Assembly: GCA_027563935.2 (NCBI GenBank)
Contig: CM050446.2
Location: forward strand, 31,747,501 to 31,811,500
DNA length: 64,000 nucleotides
Source of the DNA: Costus lasius
Lineage: Eukaryota > Streptophyta > Magnoliopsida > Zingiberales > Costaceae
Reading direction: 5' to 3'
Shown: piece after piece, positions 1 to 12,118 of the stretch
How positions within the stretch are numbered: position 1 is the stretch's first letter
How the letters are laid out: each line of letters starts with the position of its first letter
Translations under genes and position numbers: made by a program
The notes under the pieces: generated by a model
Database searches by the model: none
The model's input: only the letters and a program-made list of their open reading frames with translations
What the model was told of the DNA's origin: nothing

Positions 1-640
1 ATTGTTGTCATAGTAGAGTTCAATGGGATCCAATGCACTAGGGACCACCTGAAGATCACATAAGAACTTCCTTATCCAAACGGCTTCCTTGGCTGCCTCA
101 GAAGCGGCCACATACTCAGCCTCGGTTGTAGAATCTGCTATGGTGGATTGCTTGAAGCTCTTCCAGCATACAACGCCTCCATTTATCTTGAACACATAGC
201 CGGCCTGCGATCTAAAGTCGTCAGGGTCAGACTGGAACGATGCATCAGTATAGCCCTGCATACTGAGCTCTTCCTGTCCTCCATAGACCAAGAACAAATC
301 CTTAGTTCTTCTCAGATACTTTAGGATGTTCTTTATAGCCACCCAGTGCTACAGACCTGGATTGGATTGGTATCGGCTGGTTATGCTTACAGCATATGCC
401 ACATCTGGTCTAGTACACAACATTGCATACATGATCGATCCTACTGCCGAAGCATAAGGAATTCGACTCATGTCATCCCTCTCAGCCTGTGTTGTAGGAC
501 ACTGGCTTTTTGAGAGAGTAAGGCCATGTCTTACTGGAAGGTATCCTTTCTTGGATTGCTCCAAGTTGAACCTCTCCAGGACCTTATCAATGTAGGTACT
601 CTGACTAAGGGCCAGGAGCCTCTTGGATCTATCCCGATAG
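1..640 (-). pseudogene. B1 pol fragment: reverse transcriptase C-part and RNase H
   Basis: Read on the minus strand, this piece covers the end of the reverse transcriptase, from the DRSKRLL...STYIDKVLERF block through the TRPDVAYA block, and then RNase H with the ADSTTEAEY motif near 105-140. The window edge cuts it within RNase H, at a stretch reading ELYYDNN. An in-frame TAG replaces a glutamine codon just before HW, near 349. The upstream half of the reverse transcriptase continues at 9811, because A1 was inserted at the GATAG target at 636-640. The neighbouring RT text lines up closely with the B2 copy at about 35090-35800. Confidence 0.88.
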
Positions 641-2376
641 TGAAGAGTCCCCTTCATGGGGGAGCGCAAGCGGATAAAACCCCTTTCAAGAGGGGGGGCC
701 GAAACCCTAAGGTAGGGGGCGCATGCAAGTTTGCTAGGGTTTCTTCAATGCAATCGCATACATGCTCATATAATCAACTATGATAAATTGATTGAATCAA
801 GAGGGAGATTCATACCAACGCCATTGGCTTGGAGGTCGGCTTGGAAGAAGAGAGCAACTTAGATCTCCTCCAAAATGATCACACACTCGATGAAGATCGC
901 CTACCCCTTGTGGTACTTGTGCTAGCAAGAATCTTCAAGGGTCCTTGCCGTATGGAAGGGGATGAAGAGACGATTCCCTTTTTTTTGGCCGAGAGCTCCT
1001 CTTGCAAAACACTTCTCTTCGTCAACCTCTCGCCCAACCGAGAGCAAAGCGTTTAAGTGAAGTCAAGAACGCATATGCGTTTTGGCGTTTTAGAGAAACC
1101 GGCCTTGATGACTTTCCATAAATGGATGATCATCAAGCCATGCGCTTACTTCAACCCAAAACGCATATTAGCATTGAACCAAATGTTCACCTTTGTGAAC
1201 CGGTTCAAGCCAACATGTTCCAATCGCATTTGGTTTATGAACCAAACCGAAATAGCTCAAGCCAATTGGTCTAGACCATAGTAAACCCTAAGGTTTCAGA
1301 TCTAACCATTCATCTCCTGATGCTTCTGATCTCACCGATCAAGCATCATCTCTCTCGATCAAAGCTTACCGATCTCAAGCCCTAATCAATCAAACATGAT
1401 CAGACCAGATCTCACTTACAATCAGAGATTAAATCCCTTTAAACTGAACCCAAACAATTCAGTCCACACGATCTGACTCAAGTAAGCCATATCATCAATT
1501 TGTGCGACCCTGAGGGTTTCCTTTAAATATCGGTAACGATAACTCACGTTATCACGATCAGTGAGGGGTATCTAGCAACACATCACTATCTCCCGATATA
1601 AAGGAAAGAGTCTTCCAAGACTACTCCCAAACCACAGCACAAGTGTGAATCAACTTCACAAGGCATGCATGTGTCCTTTGCCACTGGATGTTCTTATTGG
1701 ACAAGTGGGTCAAGCTTGTAACTCCAATATGATGAGCATGATTAGATCAGATGAACATAGTCATCTGGGTATGGCCATACACTATCTCAATCATCTCATC
1801 TAAGGGGGGGCCCCATTAGAACATCACACTCCTTGAACAAGGAGATGGCAATCCTGTATCTATCACTAGTGTCCTAACCTGACTCTTGATCATCATCCAA
1901 GATAGTCTATAATCATTATATTTCAAATGATATTGAACTAACTCAAAACAATGACATTCATCATTTAGAAACACAAGTGATCTCAAGTCAAAGGACATGT
2001 GCCACTTGTAGCATACAAGGATTATTCACATTGTGACAAGCAATTGAATATCCTAGTAGGGTCTGTCCAGTACATCCAATGTACCCACGAGTCTACATCT
2101 TATTCCATGCTCGAAGCATCCTATAAGATTAGAACACATGTTAGTCTCAATCATATCAAGGTTGTCTCATGTTCACCAAGATATATCGACTAAGGACTTT
2201 ATAGCATGTCAGCCTAGCTGAACAGCTTTGAGACATTATTCAGTAGTACTCTTATTACAGCAGACAAGGTAACAACCTGAATAATAACCATGCCTTTATA
2301 AACATAAGAGTTTATTACATGATACTTTTACAATCCCAAAGGCCTCAAACATTAGCCTTAAGGGCATACCCCAACA
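641..2376 (-). repeat. A1 3' LTR
   Basis: 1736-bp LTR starting TGAAGAG and ending CCCCAACA on the plus strand (TGTTGGGG...CTTCA in element orientation). It matches 8075-9810 almost base for base. It contains the palindrome TGAACCGGTTCA at 1196-1207 and a terminal stem formed by GAAACCCTAA (701-710) and AGGGTTTC (736-743). A central block at about 1500-1815 is shared with the other copia LTRs in the window. Short open frames inside it (for example 829-1056) recur unchanged in the other LTR and are not genes. Confidence 0.95.
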
Positions 2377-2390
2377 ATCTCCCACTTGCA
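2377..2390 (-). other. A1 polypurine tract
   Basis: Reads TGCAAGTGGGAGAT on the minus strand, directly against the LTR start TGTTGGGG. The same purine-rich text precedes the 3' LTRs of A2, B2 and H. It is the expected plus-strand DNA primer of a copia element. Confidence 0.85.
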
Positions 2391-2396
2391 CTTAAT

Positions 2397-5300
2397 CTAA
2401 TGGTTGAGAAATCTCAAACCCATATTATTACAGTGCTTCTCATGCTTCTGCTGCGCCAGAGGCTTGGTAAGCGGGTCAGCCAGATTGTCGTCTGTATGAA
2501 CCTTGCAGATTTTGATCTCGCCACGATCAATGATCTCCCGGATCAAGTGAAAACGTCTCTGTATGTGCTTGGACTTCTGGTGCGACCGTGGTTCCTTTGC
2601 TTGTGCGATGGCTCCAGTGTTATCACAGAAGATAACCAAAGGATCTGCACTCGAAGGAACAACACCAAGTTCTCTCGCGAACTTACGAATCCACACTGCC
2701 TCCTTGGATGCTTCCGAGGCTGCAACATACTCGGCTTCTGTTGTGGAATCAGCAACAGTTGACTGTTTGAAACTTTTCCACACCACAGCACCTCCATTCA
2801 AGCTAAAAACATAGCCTGATTGCGATCGGAAATCATCCTGGTCCGACTGGAACGAAGCGTCAGTATATCCTTCTATACTGAGTTCTTCCTGACCACCATA
2901 TATCAAGAACATATCTTTGGTCCTCCGCAGATATTTTAAGATGTTCTTGACTGCAATCCAGTGTGCCTGTCCTGGATTACTTTGGAAACGACTGGTCACG
3001 CTTAACCCGTAAGCGACGTCTGGGCGAGTACACAACATCGCATACATAATGGACCCAATAGCCGAAGCATAAGGCGTATTGTCCATTTCATCTTTTTCAG
3101 TCTGTGTTTGTGGACACTGACTCTTCGAAAGATTCAGACCATGTCTGACTGGAAGATGTCCCCTTTTAGAATTCTCTAAATGGAATCTTTCCAGGACCTT
3201 ATCGATGTAAGTACTCTGGCACAGCCCGAGAAGCCTCTTAGATCTATCCCTGTAGATCTTCACACCTAACACATAGGCTGCTTCTCCTAGATCTTTCATC
3301 TGGAAACATTTTCCTAACCATGCTTTAACAGCATGCAGTTCAGGAATATCGTTTCCAATGATCAAGATGTCATCGACGTAGAGGACTAGGAATGTAATCA
3401 CGCTCCCACTAAACCTCTTATATACACACGGGTCATCCTCGTTCTTGATGAAACCAAACTCAGAGATTGATTCATCAAAACGAATATTCCAGCTTCTTGA
3501 TGCTTGTTTTAGTCCATAAATAGACTTCTTTAACTTGCATATTTTATGACGATCTGCTGGATTAGTGAAACCTTCAGGTTGTGTCATATACACATCCTCA
3601 TCCAGATTTCCATTAAGGAAAGCTGTTTTCACATCCATCTACCAGATCTCATAATCATAATATGCTGCTATCGCGAAAAGAATCCGAATAGACTTAAACA
3701 TAGCTACAGGTGAGAAAGTTTCATCATAATCTATCCCGTAGATTTGTTTGAAACCTTTCGCAACTAGCCTGCCTTTATAGGTAACTATGTTACCATCCAT
3801 ATCAATCTTCTTCTTGAAGATCCATTTACAGCCTATAGGGATTACTCCCGGAGGCGGATCAACCAAATCCCAGACCTGGTTATCTGACATGGAGTCCATC
3901 TCGGCTCGCATAGCTTCAAGCCATCTAGCTGACTCCGGTCCACTGACCGCATCCGCATAAGTGAGGGGTTCATCATTATCAATGATGTAGACTCCGTCAT
4001 AGCGCTCAGGCTGACGACGGATCCTTCCCGATCTACGCGGTTCCCGTGATATCTGAGCCTCAGGTTGTTCAATAACCTGATCCACCGGCTCAGGCTCATC
4101 CAATTGTGCTTGACTACTTTGTCCTTCCTCTGGATTCTCATCCAGCTTTATTTCTCTCCCACTGGCCTCTTGCAGAAGAAACTCCTTCTCAAGAAATATG
4201 GCCGTCCGAGCAACAAATACTTTGTTCTCTTTGGGGTCGTAGAAATAATAACCCTTAGTTTCCTTAGGGTAACCGACAAAGACACATTTCTCAGATCTGC
4301 TCTCTAGTTTCCCAGAGGCGAGCTTTTTGACATAAGCCTCGCAGCCCCAGATCCTGATAAATGTCAAGCTCGGCTGTTTCCCATACCATAACTCATATGG
4401 CGTCTTAGAAACTGCCTTGGATGGCACTCGGTTTAGTACCTTTGCAGCTGTTTCCAGCGCAAATCCCCAAAAGGAATATGGAAGAGTAGCCTGACTCATC
4501 ATAGAACGAACCATATCAAGCAACGTTCTATTTCTCCTCTCGGACACACCATTCCATTGCGGTGTTCCTGGCGGAGTGAGCTGTGAGATAATCCCACACT
4601 CCTTCAAATAGTCAGTAAACGCATGACTCAAGTATTCTCCACCTCGATCAGAACGAAGTGTCTTGATATTTCGGCCTAGTTGATTTTGTACTTCATTCTT
4701 GAACTCTTTGAACTTGTCAAAAGATTCACTTTTATGTCTCATCAGATAGACATAACCATACCTACTGAAATCATCAGTAAAGGTAATGAAGTACTGATAG
4801 CCACCTCTGGCATGTTTACTAAATGGCCCACACACATCATTGTGTATAAGGTCAAGTAAACCTGAAGCCCTTTGACCTTTGTGAGGAAAAGGTGACTTCG
4901 TCATTTTACCCATCAAACAAGCTTTGCATGTATCAATCTCCTCATAGGAGAATGATCCCAGCAGTCCATGATCATGCAACCGCTTAATGCGTTTCTCGTT
5001 TATATGGCCTAAACGACTATGCCATAGCAAGGTGCTGTCATCAGCATTCTTGGCTTTCTTATTATCAATGTTTTGTATAGAACTTTCCATGTCCAACATG
5101 AATAACCCATTGTTAATTGAACCAGTTGCATAAACAATATTATCACAAGATAAAACACACTTTGAAATATTGCATTCAAAGGCAAATCCTTTCCTGACAA
5201 GAGCAGGAATAGAGATAATATTTTTAGTGATACTCGGTACAAAATAACAATTGTTTAATTCCAGTACAATGCCAGATGGTAAAGAAATGAAATAGTCTCC

Positions 5301-6281
5301 TACAGCAACAGCAGCAACCCGTGCCCCGTTTCCAACGCGTAGGTCTACCTCATGCTGTCCCACCTGTCTTCTTCTCTTGAGTTCCTGTACATTTGAACAA
5401 ATGTGAACTCCACATGCAGTGTCCAACACCCATGAAATAGAAGAAGAAGATAACATGACCTCAGTCACATATATACCTGAGCCAGAAGCGATGCTTCCCC
5501 TCTTATCTCCTTGGAGCGCTTTGCAGTCCTTTTTCCAGTGACCCAGCTGGCCACAGTGGAAACACCTGTTGTCCTTCGACCGCTTAACCTTCTGTTTCAG
5601 AGCCTTGCTGTAACTCTTGACAGGGGCCTTGCCCTTCTTCCCCTTCTTCTTGTTCCTGGAAGGAACCATTAAGACAGAGGTTGAAGGCTTTCCCTTCAGA
5701 GTCTCCTCAGTTGTCAAGAGCATATTCAGCAGCTCTACCGGAGTACAATCGATTTTGTTCATATTAAAGTTAATGATGAACGCATCGAAAGAGGGCGGGA
5801 GAGACTGCAGAATAATATCCACAGCAAGCTCCTGGTTGATGGTATGCCCCAGTTTTTCCAGAGCCTCCTTGTGCCCAATCATCTTGAGCACGTGAGCTCC
5901 CACTGGGCTCCCTTCAGCCAGTTTGCTCTGAAAGAAGAGCTTTGTCAGATTATAGCGTTCTGTCCTCGCCTGTGCAGCATACAGCATCTTGAGGTTCGCT
6001 ATAATTTCTATAGCCGACATATCCTCATGCTGACGCTGCAGCGGTGGCGTCATAGACGCTAGCATCAGGCAAGCGACATCAATGCTATCATTGACGTGCT
6101 TTTCATAGGCATCACGAACCGCCCTTGCGGCGTTCGCAGCGGGTTGAGGCGGCACTGCCGTCTCGAGGACATACAGTTTCCTCTCTGCCTTAAGAACGAT
6201 CTTAAGGTGTCCGAACCAGTCAGAGAAGTTCGGCTCGGCAAACTTCTCCCTTTCCAGTAGGGATCGCACATTGAAGCTCAT
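2397..6281 (-). pseudogene. A1 gag-pol polyprotein with one amber codon
   Basis: One frame of 1294 codons encoding Gag, protease, integrase, reverse transcriptase and RNase H, starting at an ATG at 6279-6281. Seen in order: a UBN2-type Gag, CCHC zinc knuckle (residues 240-253, CFHCGQLGHWKKDC), protease motif WVLDTAC (Asp 287), pre-integrase zinc site (HSRLGH 421-426, CKAC 452-455), integrase triad Asp 482, Asp 545 and Glu 581 with the expected 35-residue D-E spacing, then reverse transcriptase. An in-frame TAG at 3639-3641 follows residue 880 (YDYEIW). The A2 copy has CAA there, so a glutamine codon was lost. The remaining 413 codons carry YVDD, ADSTTEAEY and the RNase H end. Length is normal for the family. 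The protein acts in cytoplasmic particles. Without readthrough, RT is truncated. Confidence 0.95.
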
Positions 6282-8074
6282 GGTGTTCGTTGCTGCAGGA
6301 ATCTACAACAATGCAAGAACAGCAAGGTCAGTATCAATGTTCAGAATCAATCCAGGACTTAAGAAAGATTCTTTTCTCACTATTTTGTCTGACTGAAAAA
6401 TCCAGTAAACAGTCCGAAAGAGTATCACTCTTTTAGTGAGATGGGATCCAGATTTCATACTTGGTCTCCGCGTCCCGCTCAGGCGAGATAAGATGCACAG
6501 AGATGACAAGCATTAATTTCTAGTAGGCTGTCCCAGCCAATCGCCAACCCGTGCGATTCCCCTTCATCTGGGCAATCTAGCAGACTGTGCCAACTGAGTT
6601 GGTACAACACAATCTCTGACCCCGCAGATGGCTGCCTCCATGTGCTACCATATGCGCCACATATGTAGCCTACATGGTCAAGCTGACCTGACCTACTCCC
6701 TGGACCACCACGTGCTATGCTGAGCAACGAGAAGCGATAAATCCCTTCTCTGTAACACGCAGGTGAAATCCCGCACCGTCTGAAGATAGATGGACGTGCC
6801 CACTGAGTGGGTACAACACGGCTCCAACGATAATCAGAACAGTGAGGTTTCGCGTCAGAAGGCTTACGAGCTTGATATGTTAGCGTTGGATTTTAACGGT
6901 CCTTTTATCTTCTTCACTATCATGCAATTCCTATGGTGATAGCAGAAGATAAACTCATGCAGTTCTAATTATATAAACAATAAAAAGAAAGCATGGATCT
7001 TATGTGGTAAAAGCCCATTGACCCTAAGTAAGACCTTAAGTTATCTTAAGTCTTCACTTGCTTCTTGGGTCTTGTTGCCTCTCATCTGGCCCAGACCAGG
7101 GCATAAGCGCCCTCTGCAGCTCAGGTGCGCCCACCAGCTGCATGCGCCACTGTAATTGTGCTCTGTGCTCTTGTCTAATCAAAATACATTTTGATCTATC
7201 TAGACAAGCTTGACTCGCAGGTCAATTATACAATTAATTAATTAAGGATGTGATTCGCAGATCACAAAAATAATAATTTACCAGGCTCGCAGGCCCCAGC
7301 ACAGCACACATTAAGGGAAACCCACATAAGATTAAATAAACAGGCATCATGGCATCAATCAATTAACATGTGATCCATAGACAAAATAAAATTTTTCGAA
7401 ATCCCATTGGAATCAATTTTACTTGTCTTATGTGCCCTACAACCTTACAACGGTCCATTGATAGGGATCCACTCATCGTATCTAGTTAGATCCATACCCT
7501 TTGCATGCACCAAGTCTTAACTGACTTGCGTTGACCTAATGGTCAACCATGCATGCGCCAAGGGCTGAACAACCAACATGAGATCTGGCAAGCGGGTGTG
7601 ACCCCGGGCCTAACTCATGTGTGTTCACAGGGTGTCTCAACCAGACCTCGCTACACGCCTGTGATGCAATCGACCTATAGCCACCACGTGCATGCGCACA
7701 GGTGCTATCTGGTCGACCCATCTAGGCTGTCAGATGGTCTGATTAGACTAGGTTGATCTAAACTAGATGATGCTTTCAACCCTATCAACCCGTCTAAGGG
7801 TTTATTGCAGGTGCGGCTTAGATCTAGTTAGAGGCGCGCAAGTAAAGTTTTGATGAAACAAAAACATGTAACATGCGCAACAATTTAAGCACTATACATG
7901 CATCAACAAAATTAACCTTACACATGCGCCACCAAAAACATCTCATATATGCGCCAACAAAATACTTTCAACTAGTATTATCGCATGATGAGAAAATTTA
8001 GATCATAAGCGCAAACAAGGATCACCAAACATAGCAATCATATGACCATATAGGATCCTAGCTCTGATACCAAT
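6282..8074 (-). other. A1 5' leader (untranslated)
   Basis: About 1.8 kb between the primer site and gag with no recognisable protein. Long leaders are usual in BARE-like elements. In element orientation it ends with GGATCCCATCTCACT, a spacer and AGTGAGA (6435-6449 and 6375-6381 on the plus strand), then a T-rich run and TTGTTGTAG just before the ATG. The same arrangement occurs in A2, B1 and H. Short open frames here are not conserved as proteins. Confidence 0.8.
8061..8072 (-). other. A1 primer-binding site (initiator Met tRNA type)
   Basis: Reads TGGTATCAGAGC on the minus strand, two bases after the 5' LTR end. This is the usual copia primer site matching the 3' end of initiator Met tRNA. 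Confidence 0.88.
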
Positions 8075-9810
8075 TGAAGAGTCCCCTTCATGGGGGAGCG
8101 CAAGCGGATAAAACCCCTTTCAAGAGGGGGGGCCGAAACCCTAAGGTAGGGGGCGCATGCAAGTTTGCTAGGGTTTCTTCAATGCAATCGCATACATGCT
8201 CATATAATCAACTATGATAAATTGATTGAATCAAGAGGGAGATTCATACCAACGCCATTGGCTTGGAGGTCGGCTTGGAAGAAGAGAGCAACTTAGATCT
8301 CCTCCAAAATGATCACACACTCGATGAAGATCGCCTACCCCTTGTGGTACTTGTGCTAGCAAGAATCTTCAAGGGTCCTTGCCGTATGGAAGGGGATGAA
8401 GAGACGATTCCCTTTTTTTTGGCCGAGAGCTCCTCTTGCAAAACACTTCTCTTCGTCAACCTCTCGCCCAACCGAGAGCAAAGCGTTTAAGTGAAGTCAA
8501 GAACGCATATGCGTTTTGGCGTTTTAGAGAAACCGGCCTTGATGACTTTCCATAAATGGATGATCATCAAGCCATGCGCTTACTTCAACCCAAAACGCAT
8601 ATTAGCATTGAACCAAATGTTCACCTTTGTGAACCGGTTCAAGCCAACATGTTCCAATCGCATTTGGTTTATGAACCAAACCGAAATAGCTCAAGCCAAT
8701 TGGTCTATACCATAGTAAACCCTAAGGTTTCAGATCTAACCATTCATCTCCTGATGCTTCTGATCTCACCGATCAAGCATCATCTCTCTCGATCAAAGCT
8801 TACCGATCTCAAGCCCTAATCAATCAAACATGATCAGACCAGATCTCACTTACAATCAGAGATTAAATCCCTTTAAACTGAACCCAAACAATTCAGTCCA
8901 CACGATCTGACTCAAGTAAGCCATATCATCAATTTGTGCGACCCTGAGGGTTTCCTTTAAATGTCGGTAACGATAACTCACGTTATCACGATCAGTGAGG
9001 GGTATCTAGCAACACATCACTATCTCCCGATATAAAGGAAAGAGTCTTCCAAGACTACTCCCAAACCACAGCACAAGTGTGAATCAACTTCACAAGGCAT
9101 GCATGTGTCCTTTGCCACTGGATGTTCTTATTGGACAAGCGGGTCAAGCTTGTAACTCCAATATGATGAGCATGATTAGATCAGATGAACATAGTCATCT
9201 GGGTATGGCCATACACTATCTCAATCATCTCATCTAAGGGGGGGCCCCATTAGAACATCACACTCCTTGAACAAGGAGATGGCAATCCTGTATCTATCAC
9301 TAGTGTCCTAACCTGACTCTTGATCATCATCCAAGATAGTCTATAATCATTATATTTCAAATGATATTGAACTACCTCAAAACAATGACATTCATCATTT
9401 AGAAACACAAGTGATCTCAAGTCAAAGGACATGTGCCACTTGTAGCATACAAGGATTATTCACATTGTGACAAGCAATTGAATATCCTAGTAGGGTCTGT
9501 CTAGTACATCCAATGTACCCACGAGTCTACATCTTATTCCATGCTCGAAGCATCCTATAAGATTAGAACACATGTTAGTCTCAATCATATCAAGGTTGTC
9601 TCATGTTCACCAAGATATATCGACTAAGGACTTTATAGCATGTCAGCCTAGCTGAACAGCTTTGAGACATTATTCAGTAGTACTCTTATTACAGCAGACA
9701 AGGTAACAACCTGAATAATAACCATGCCTTTATAAACATAAGAGTTTATTACATGATACTTTTACAATCCCAAAGGCCTCAAACATTAGCCTTAAGGGCA
9801 TACCCCAACA
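8075..9810 (-). repeat. A1 5' LTR
   Basis: 1736 bp, TG...CA, nearly identical to 641-2376. Differences seen include ctagacc/ctatacc, aaatatc/aaatgtc, aagtggg/aagcggg, actaac/actacc and gtccag/gtctag. As the 5' LTR it should hold the promoter driving transcription leftward. The palindrome TGAACCGGTTCA is at 8630-8641. GATAG follows at 9811-9815. Confidence 0.95.
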
Positions 9811-10417
9811 GATAGATCCTTACGCCTAGAATATAGGCAGCCTCCCCTAAGTCTTTCATCTCGAAACACTTCCCCAACCATGTCTTCACTGCTTGAAGAC
9901 TAGGGGGATGTCATTTCCGATGAGCAGTATGTCATCGACATACAAGACCAGAAAAATCACCAAGCTCCCACTGAATTTTTTGTATACACAGGTGTCATCT
10001 TCACTTTTGATAAAGCCATAATCTCTCACGGCTTCATCAAATCGAAGATTCCAACTTCGAGATGCTTGCTTTAATCCATAAATGGATCTCTTTAGCCCGT
10101 AGACCTTTTTAGCCTCTGCAGGATGGATGAAGCCATCAGGTTGTGACATATACACATCCTCAGTTAGCTTCCCATTAAGGAACGCTGTCTTCACATCCAT
10201 CTGTCATATCTCATAGTCATGATATGCAGCTATAGCAAGCAGAATCCGAATGGATTTGATCATGGCAACTAGCGAGAAGGTTTCATCATAGTCCACCCCG
10301 TGGACTTGTTTAAATCCTTTAGCCACTAGTCTACCCTTATAGGTAACTATATTGCCATCCATGTCTGTCTTCCTCTTGAAGACCCATTTACACCCTATGG
10401 GTTTTACCCCATCAGGC
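9811..10417 (-). pseudogene. B1 pol fragment: reverse transcriptase core
   Basis: Minus-strand reverse transcriptase text between the two A insertions: the GCKWVFK block near 10380, the [24 protein letters not shown] block (start 10200), [10 protein letters not shown] and [12 protein letters not shown] near 9920-9960. A TGG-to-TGA nonsense change precedes the glutamine of the QMDVKTAF block (near 10201). The frame also breaks before the EAAYILG block. It joins 1-640 across A1 (GATAG) and 19588 onward across A2 (CAGGC). Confidence 0.88.
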
Positions 10418-12104
10418 TGTTGGGGTATGCCCTTAAGTCTAATGTTTGAGGCCTTGGGATTCTTACAGTATCATGTATAAACTCTTATGTTTATAAAGGC
10501 AATGGTTGTTATTCAGTTTGTTACATTGTCTGCTGCAATAAGTGTACTTCTGAATAATGTCTCAATGCTGTTTCAGCTTGGCTGACATGCTATAATGTCC
10601 TTAGTCGAGATATCTTGGTGAACATGAGACAGCCTTGATATGATTGAGACTAATATGTGTTCTAATCTTATAGGATGCTTCGAGCATGGAATAAGATGTA
10701 GACTCATGGGTACATTGGATGTACTGGACAGACCCTACTAGGATATTCAATTGCTTGTCACAATGTGAATAATCCTTGTTTGCAACAAGTGGCACATGTC
10801 CTCTGACTTGAGATCACTTGTGTTTCTAAATGATGATTGTCATTGTTTTGAGGTAGTTCAATATCATTTGAAACATAATGGTTATAGACTATCTTGGATA
10901 ATGATCATGAGTCATGTTAGGGCACTAGTGATAGATATAGGATTGCCGTCTCCTTGATTGGAGTGTGATGTTCTAAAGGGGCCCCCCTGGATGAGATGAT
11001 TGAGAAAGTGTATGGCCATACCCAGGTGACTATGTTCATCTGATCTAATCATGCTCATCATATTGGAGCTACAGGCTTGACACGCTTGTCCAATAAGAAT
11101 ATCCAGTGGCAAAGGAAACATGTATGCCTCGTGAAGTGGATTCACACTTGTGCTGTGGTTTGGGTGTAGTCTTGGAAGACTCTTTCCTTTATATCGGGAG
11201 ACAGTGATGTGTTGCTAGATACCCCTCACTGATCGTGATAACGTAAGTTATCGTTACCGACATTTGAAGGAAACCCTTAGGGTCGCACAATTTGATGATA
11301 TGGCTTACTTAAGTCAGATCGTGTGGACTGAATTGTTTTGATTCAGTTTAAAAGGAGTTTAAACTCTGATTGTAAGTGAGATCTGGTCTGATCATGTTTG
11401 ATTGATTAGGGCTTGAGATCGGTAAGCTTCGATCGAGAGTATTGATGCTGGATCGGTGAGATCAAGAGCATCAAGAGATGTACGGTTAGATCTTGAACTT
11501 TCATGGTTCATATGAGATTTAGACCATGGCTTGGCTTGGTTCAATTTGGTCTTTGAACCAATTGCAATTGGACCGAACACAATTGAACCGGTTCACATAT
11601 GTGAACGCATGGTTCAATTGAATTGGCGTTTTGGATTGGTTCACATGACATGAGCGCATGGCTTCATGACTTTCCAATTTTGGAAGTCTTGTAACGCCTA
11701 ACTCCTAAACGCCAAATTGCCTAAACGCCTCTTGTCTTGGAAGCTCTCTCTTGTCTGGTGTATCATTGAGACGAAGAGGAGAGCTTTCGGCAAAGAGAGG
11801 ATCATCTCATCTCCTCCATACAAAAGGATAACTTGGCATTTTTGCTAGCACAAGAATTGCGCAAGGAGGAAGCCATCATCACCTTTGTGTGCGTCTTCTT
11901 TGGAGGAGAGCCAATTCTCCCTCTTGCTTCCAAATTGCCATCCACTCATGGCCATGGTGAGATCTTCTCTTGATCTTTGAAATGAATCAAAGTTAATTAT
12001 ATAGACATACTACATGCGATCCTATTGAAACCCTGATTCCGCCCATGCAAGTTTTTAATTTGCGCATGCTTAGGGTTTCACCCCCTTACTTTAGGGACCC
12101 TTCA
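10418..12104 (+). repeat. A2 5' LTR
   Basis: TGTTGGGGTATGCCC...GGGACCCTTCA, 1687 bp, followed directly by the primer site. A TATA-like TTTATATC lies near 11190. The palindrome TGAACCGGTTCA is at 11584-11595, amid many GGTTCA and GAACC half-sites. A terminal stem TGAAACCCT (12026-12034) pairs with AGGGTTTCA (12072-12080). Confidence 0.95.
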
Positions 12105-12106
12105 AT

Positions 12107-12118
12107 TGGTATCAGAGC
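12107..12118 (+). other. A2 primer-binding site
   Basis: TGGTATCAGAGC two bases after the LTR, the initiator Met tRNA type, identical to that of A1. Confidence 0.9.

Larger units (their letters stand above)
641..9810 (-). mobile_element. A1: nearly intact Ty1/copia (Angela-like) element
   Basis: Complete 9170-bp element read leftward, flanked by the 5-bp target duplication GATAG (636-640 and 9811-9815). In element orientation it has a 5' LTR (8075-9810), a primer site, a long leader, one gag-pol frame, a polypurine tract and a 3' LTR (641-2376). The LTRs are both 1736 bp, begin TG and end CA. By eye they differ at about five positions, so the insertion is recent compared with its neighbours. 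The only break I see in the polyprotein is one in-frame TAG in reverse transcriptase. It is inserted inside the reverse transcriptase of B1. A2 is the same family (different subfamily LTR), on the other strand 607 bp away. Confidence 0.95.

Noticed and set aside
829..1281. Open frames of 75 and 74 codons, repeated at 8263-8715
   Set aside because: They lie in both A1 LTRs and are duplicated because the LTR is. There is no conserved protein pattern, and the A2 LTR does not keep them.
3639..3641. Programmed readthrough of the amber codon in A1
   Set aside because: It lies inside reverse transcriptase, not at a gag-pol border, and A2 has a sense codon there. A plain nonsense mutation is simpler.
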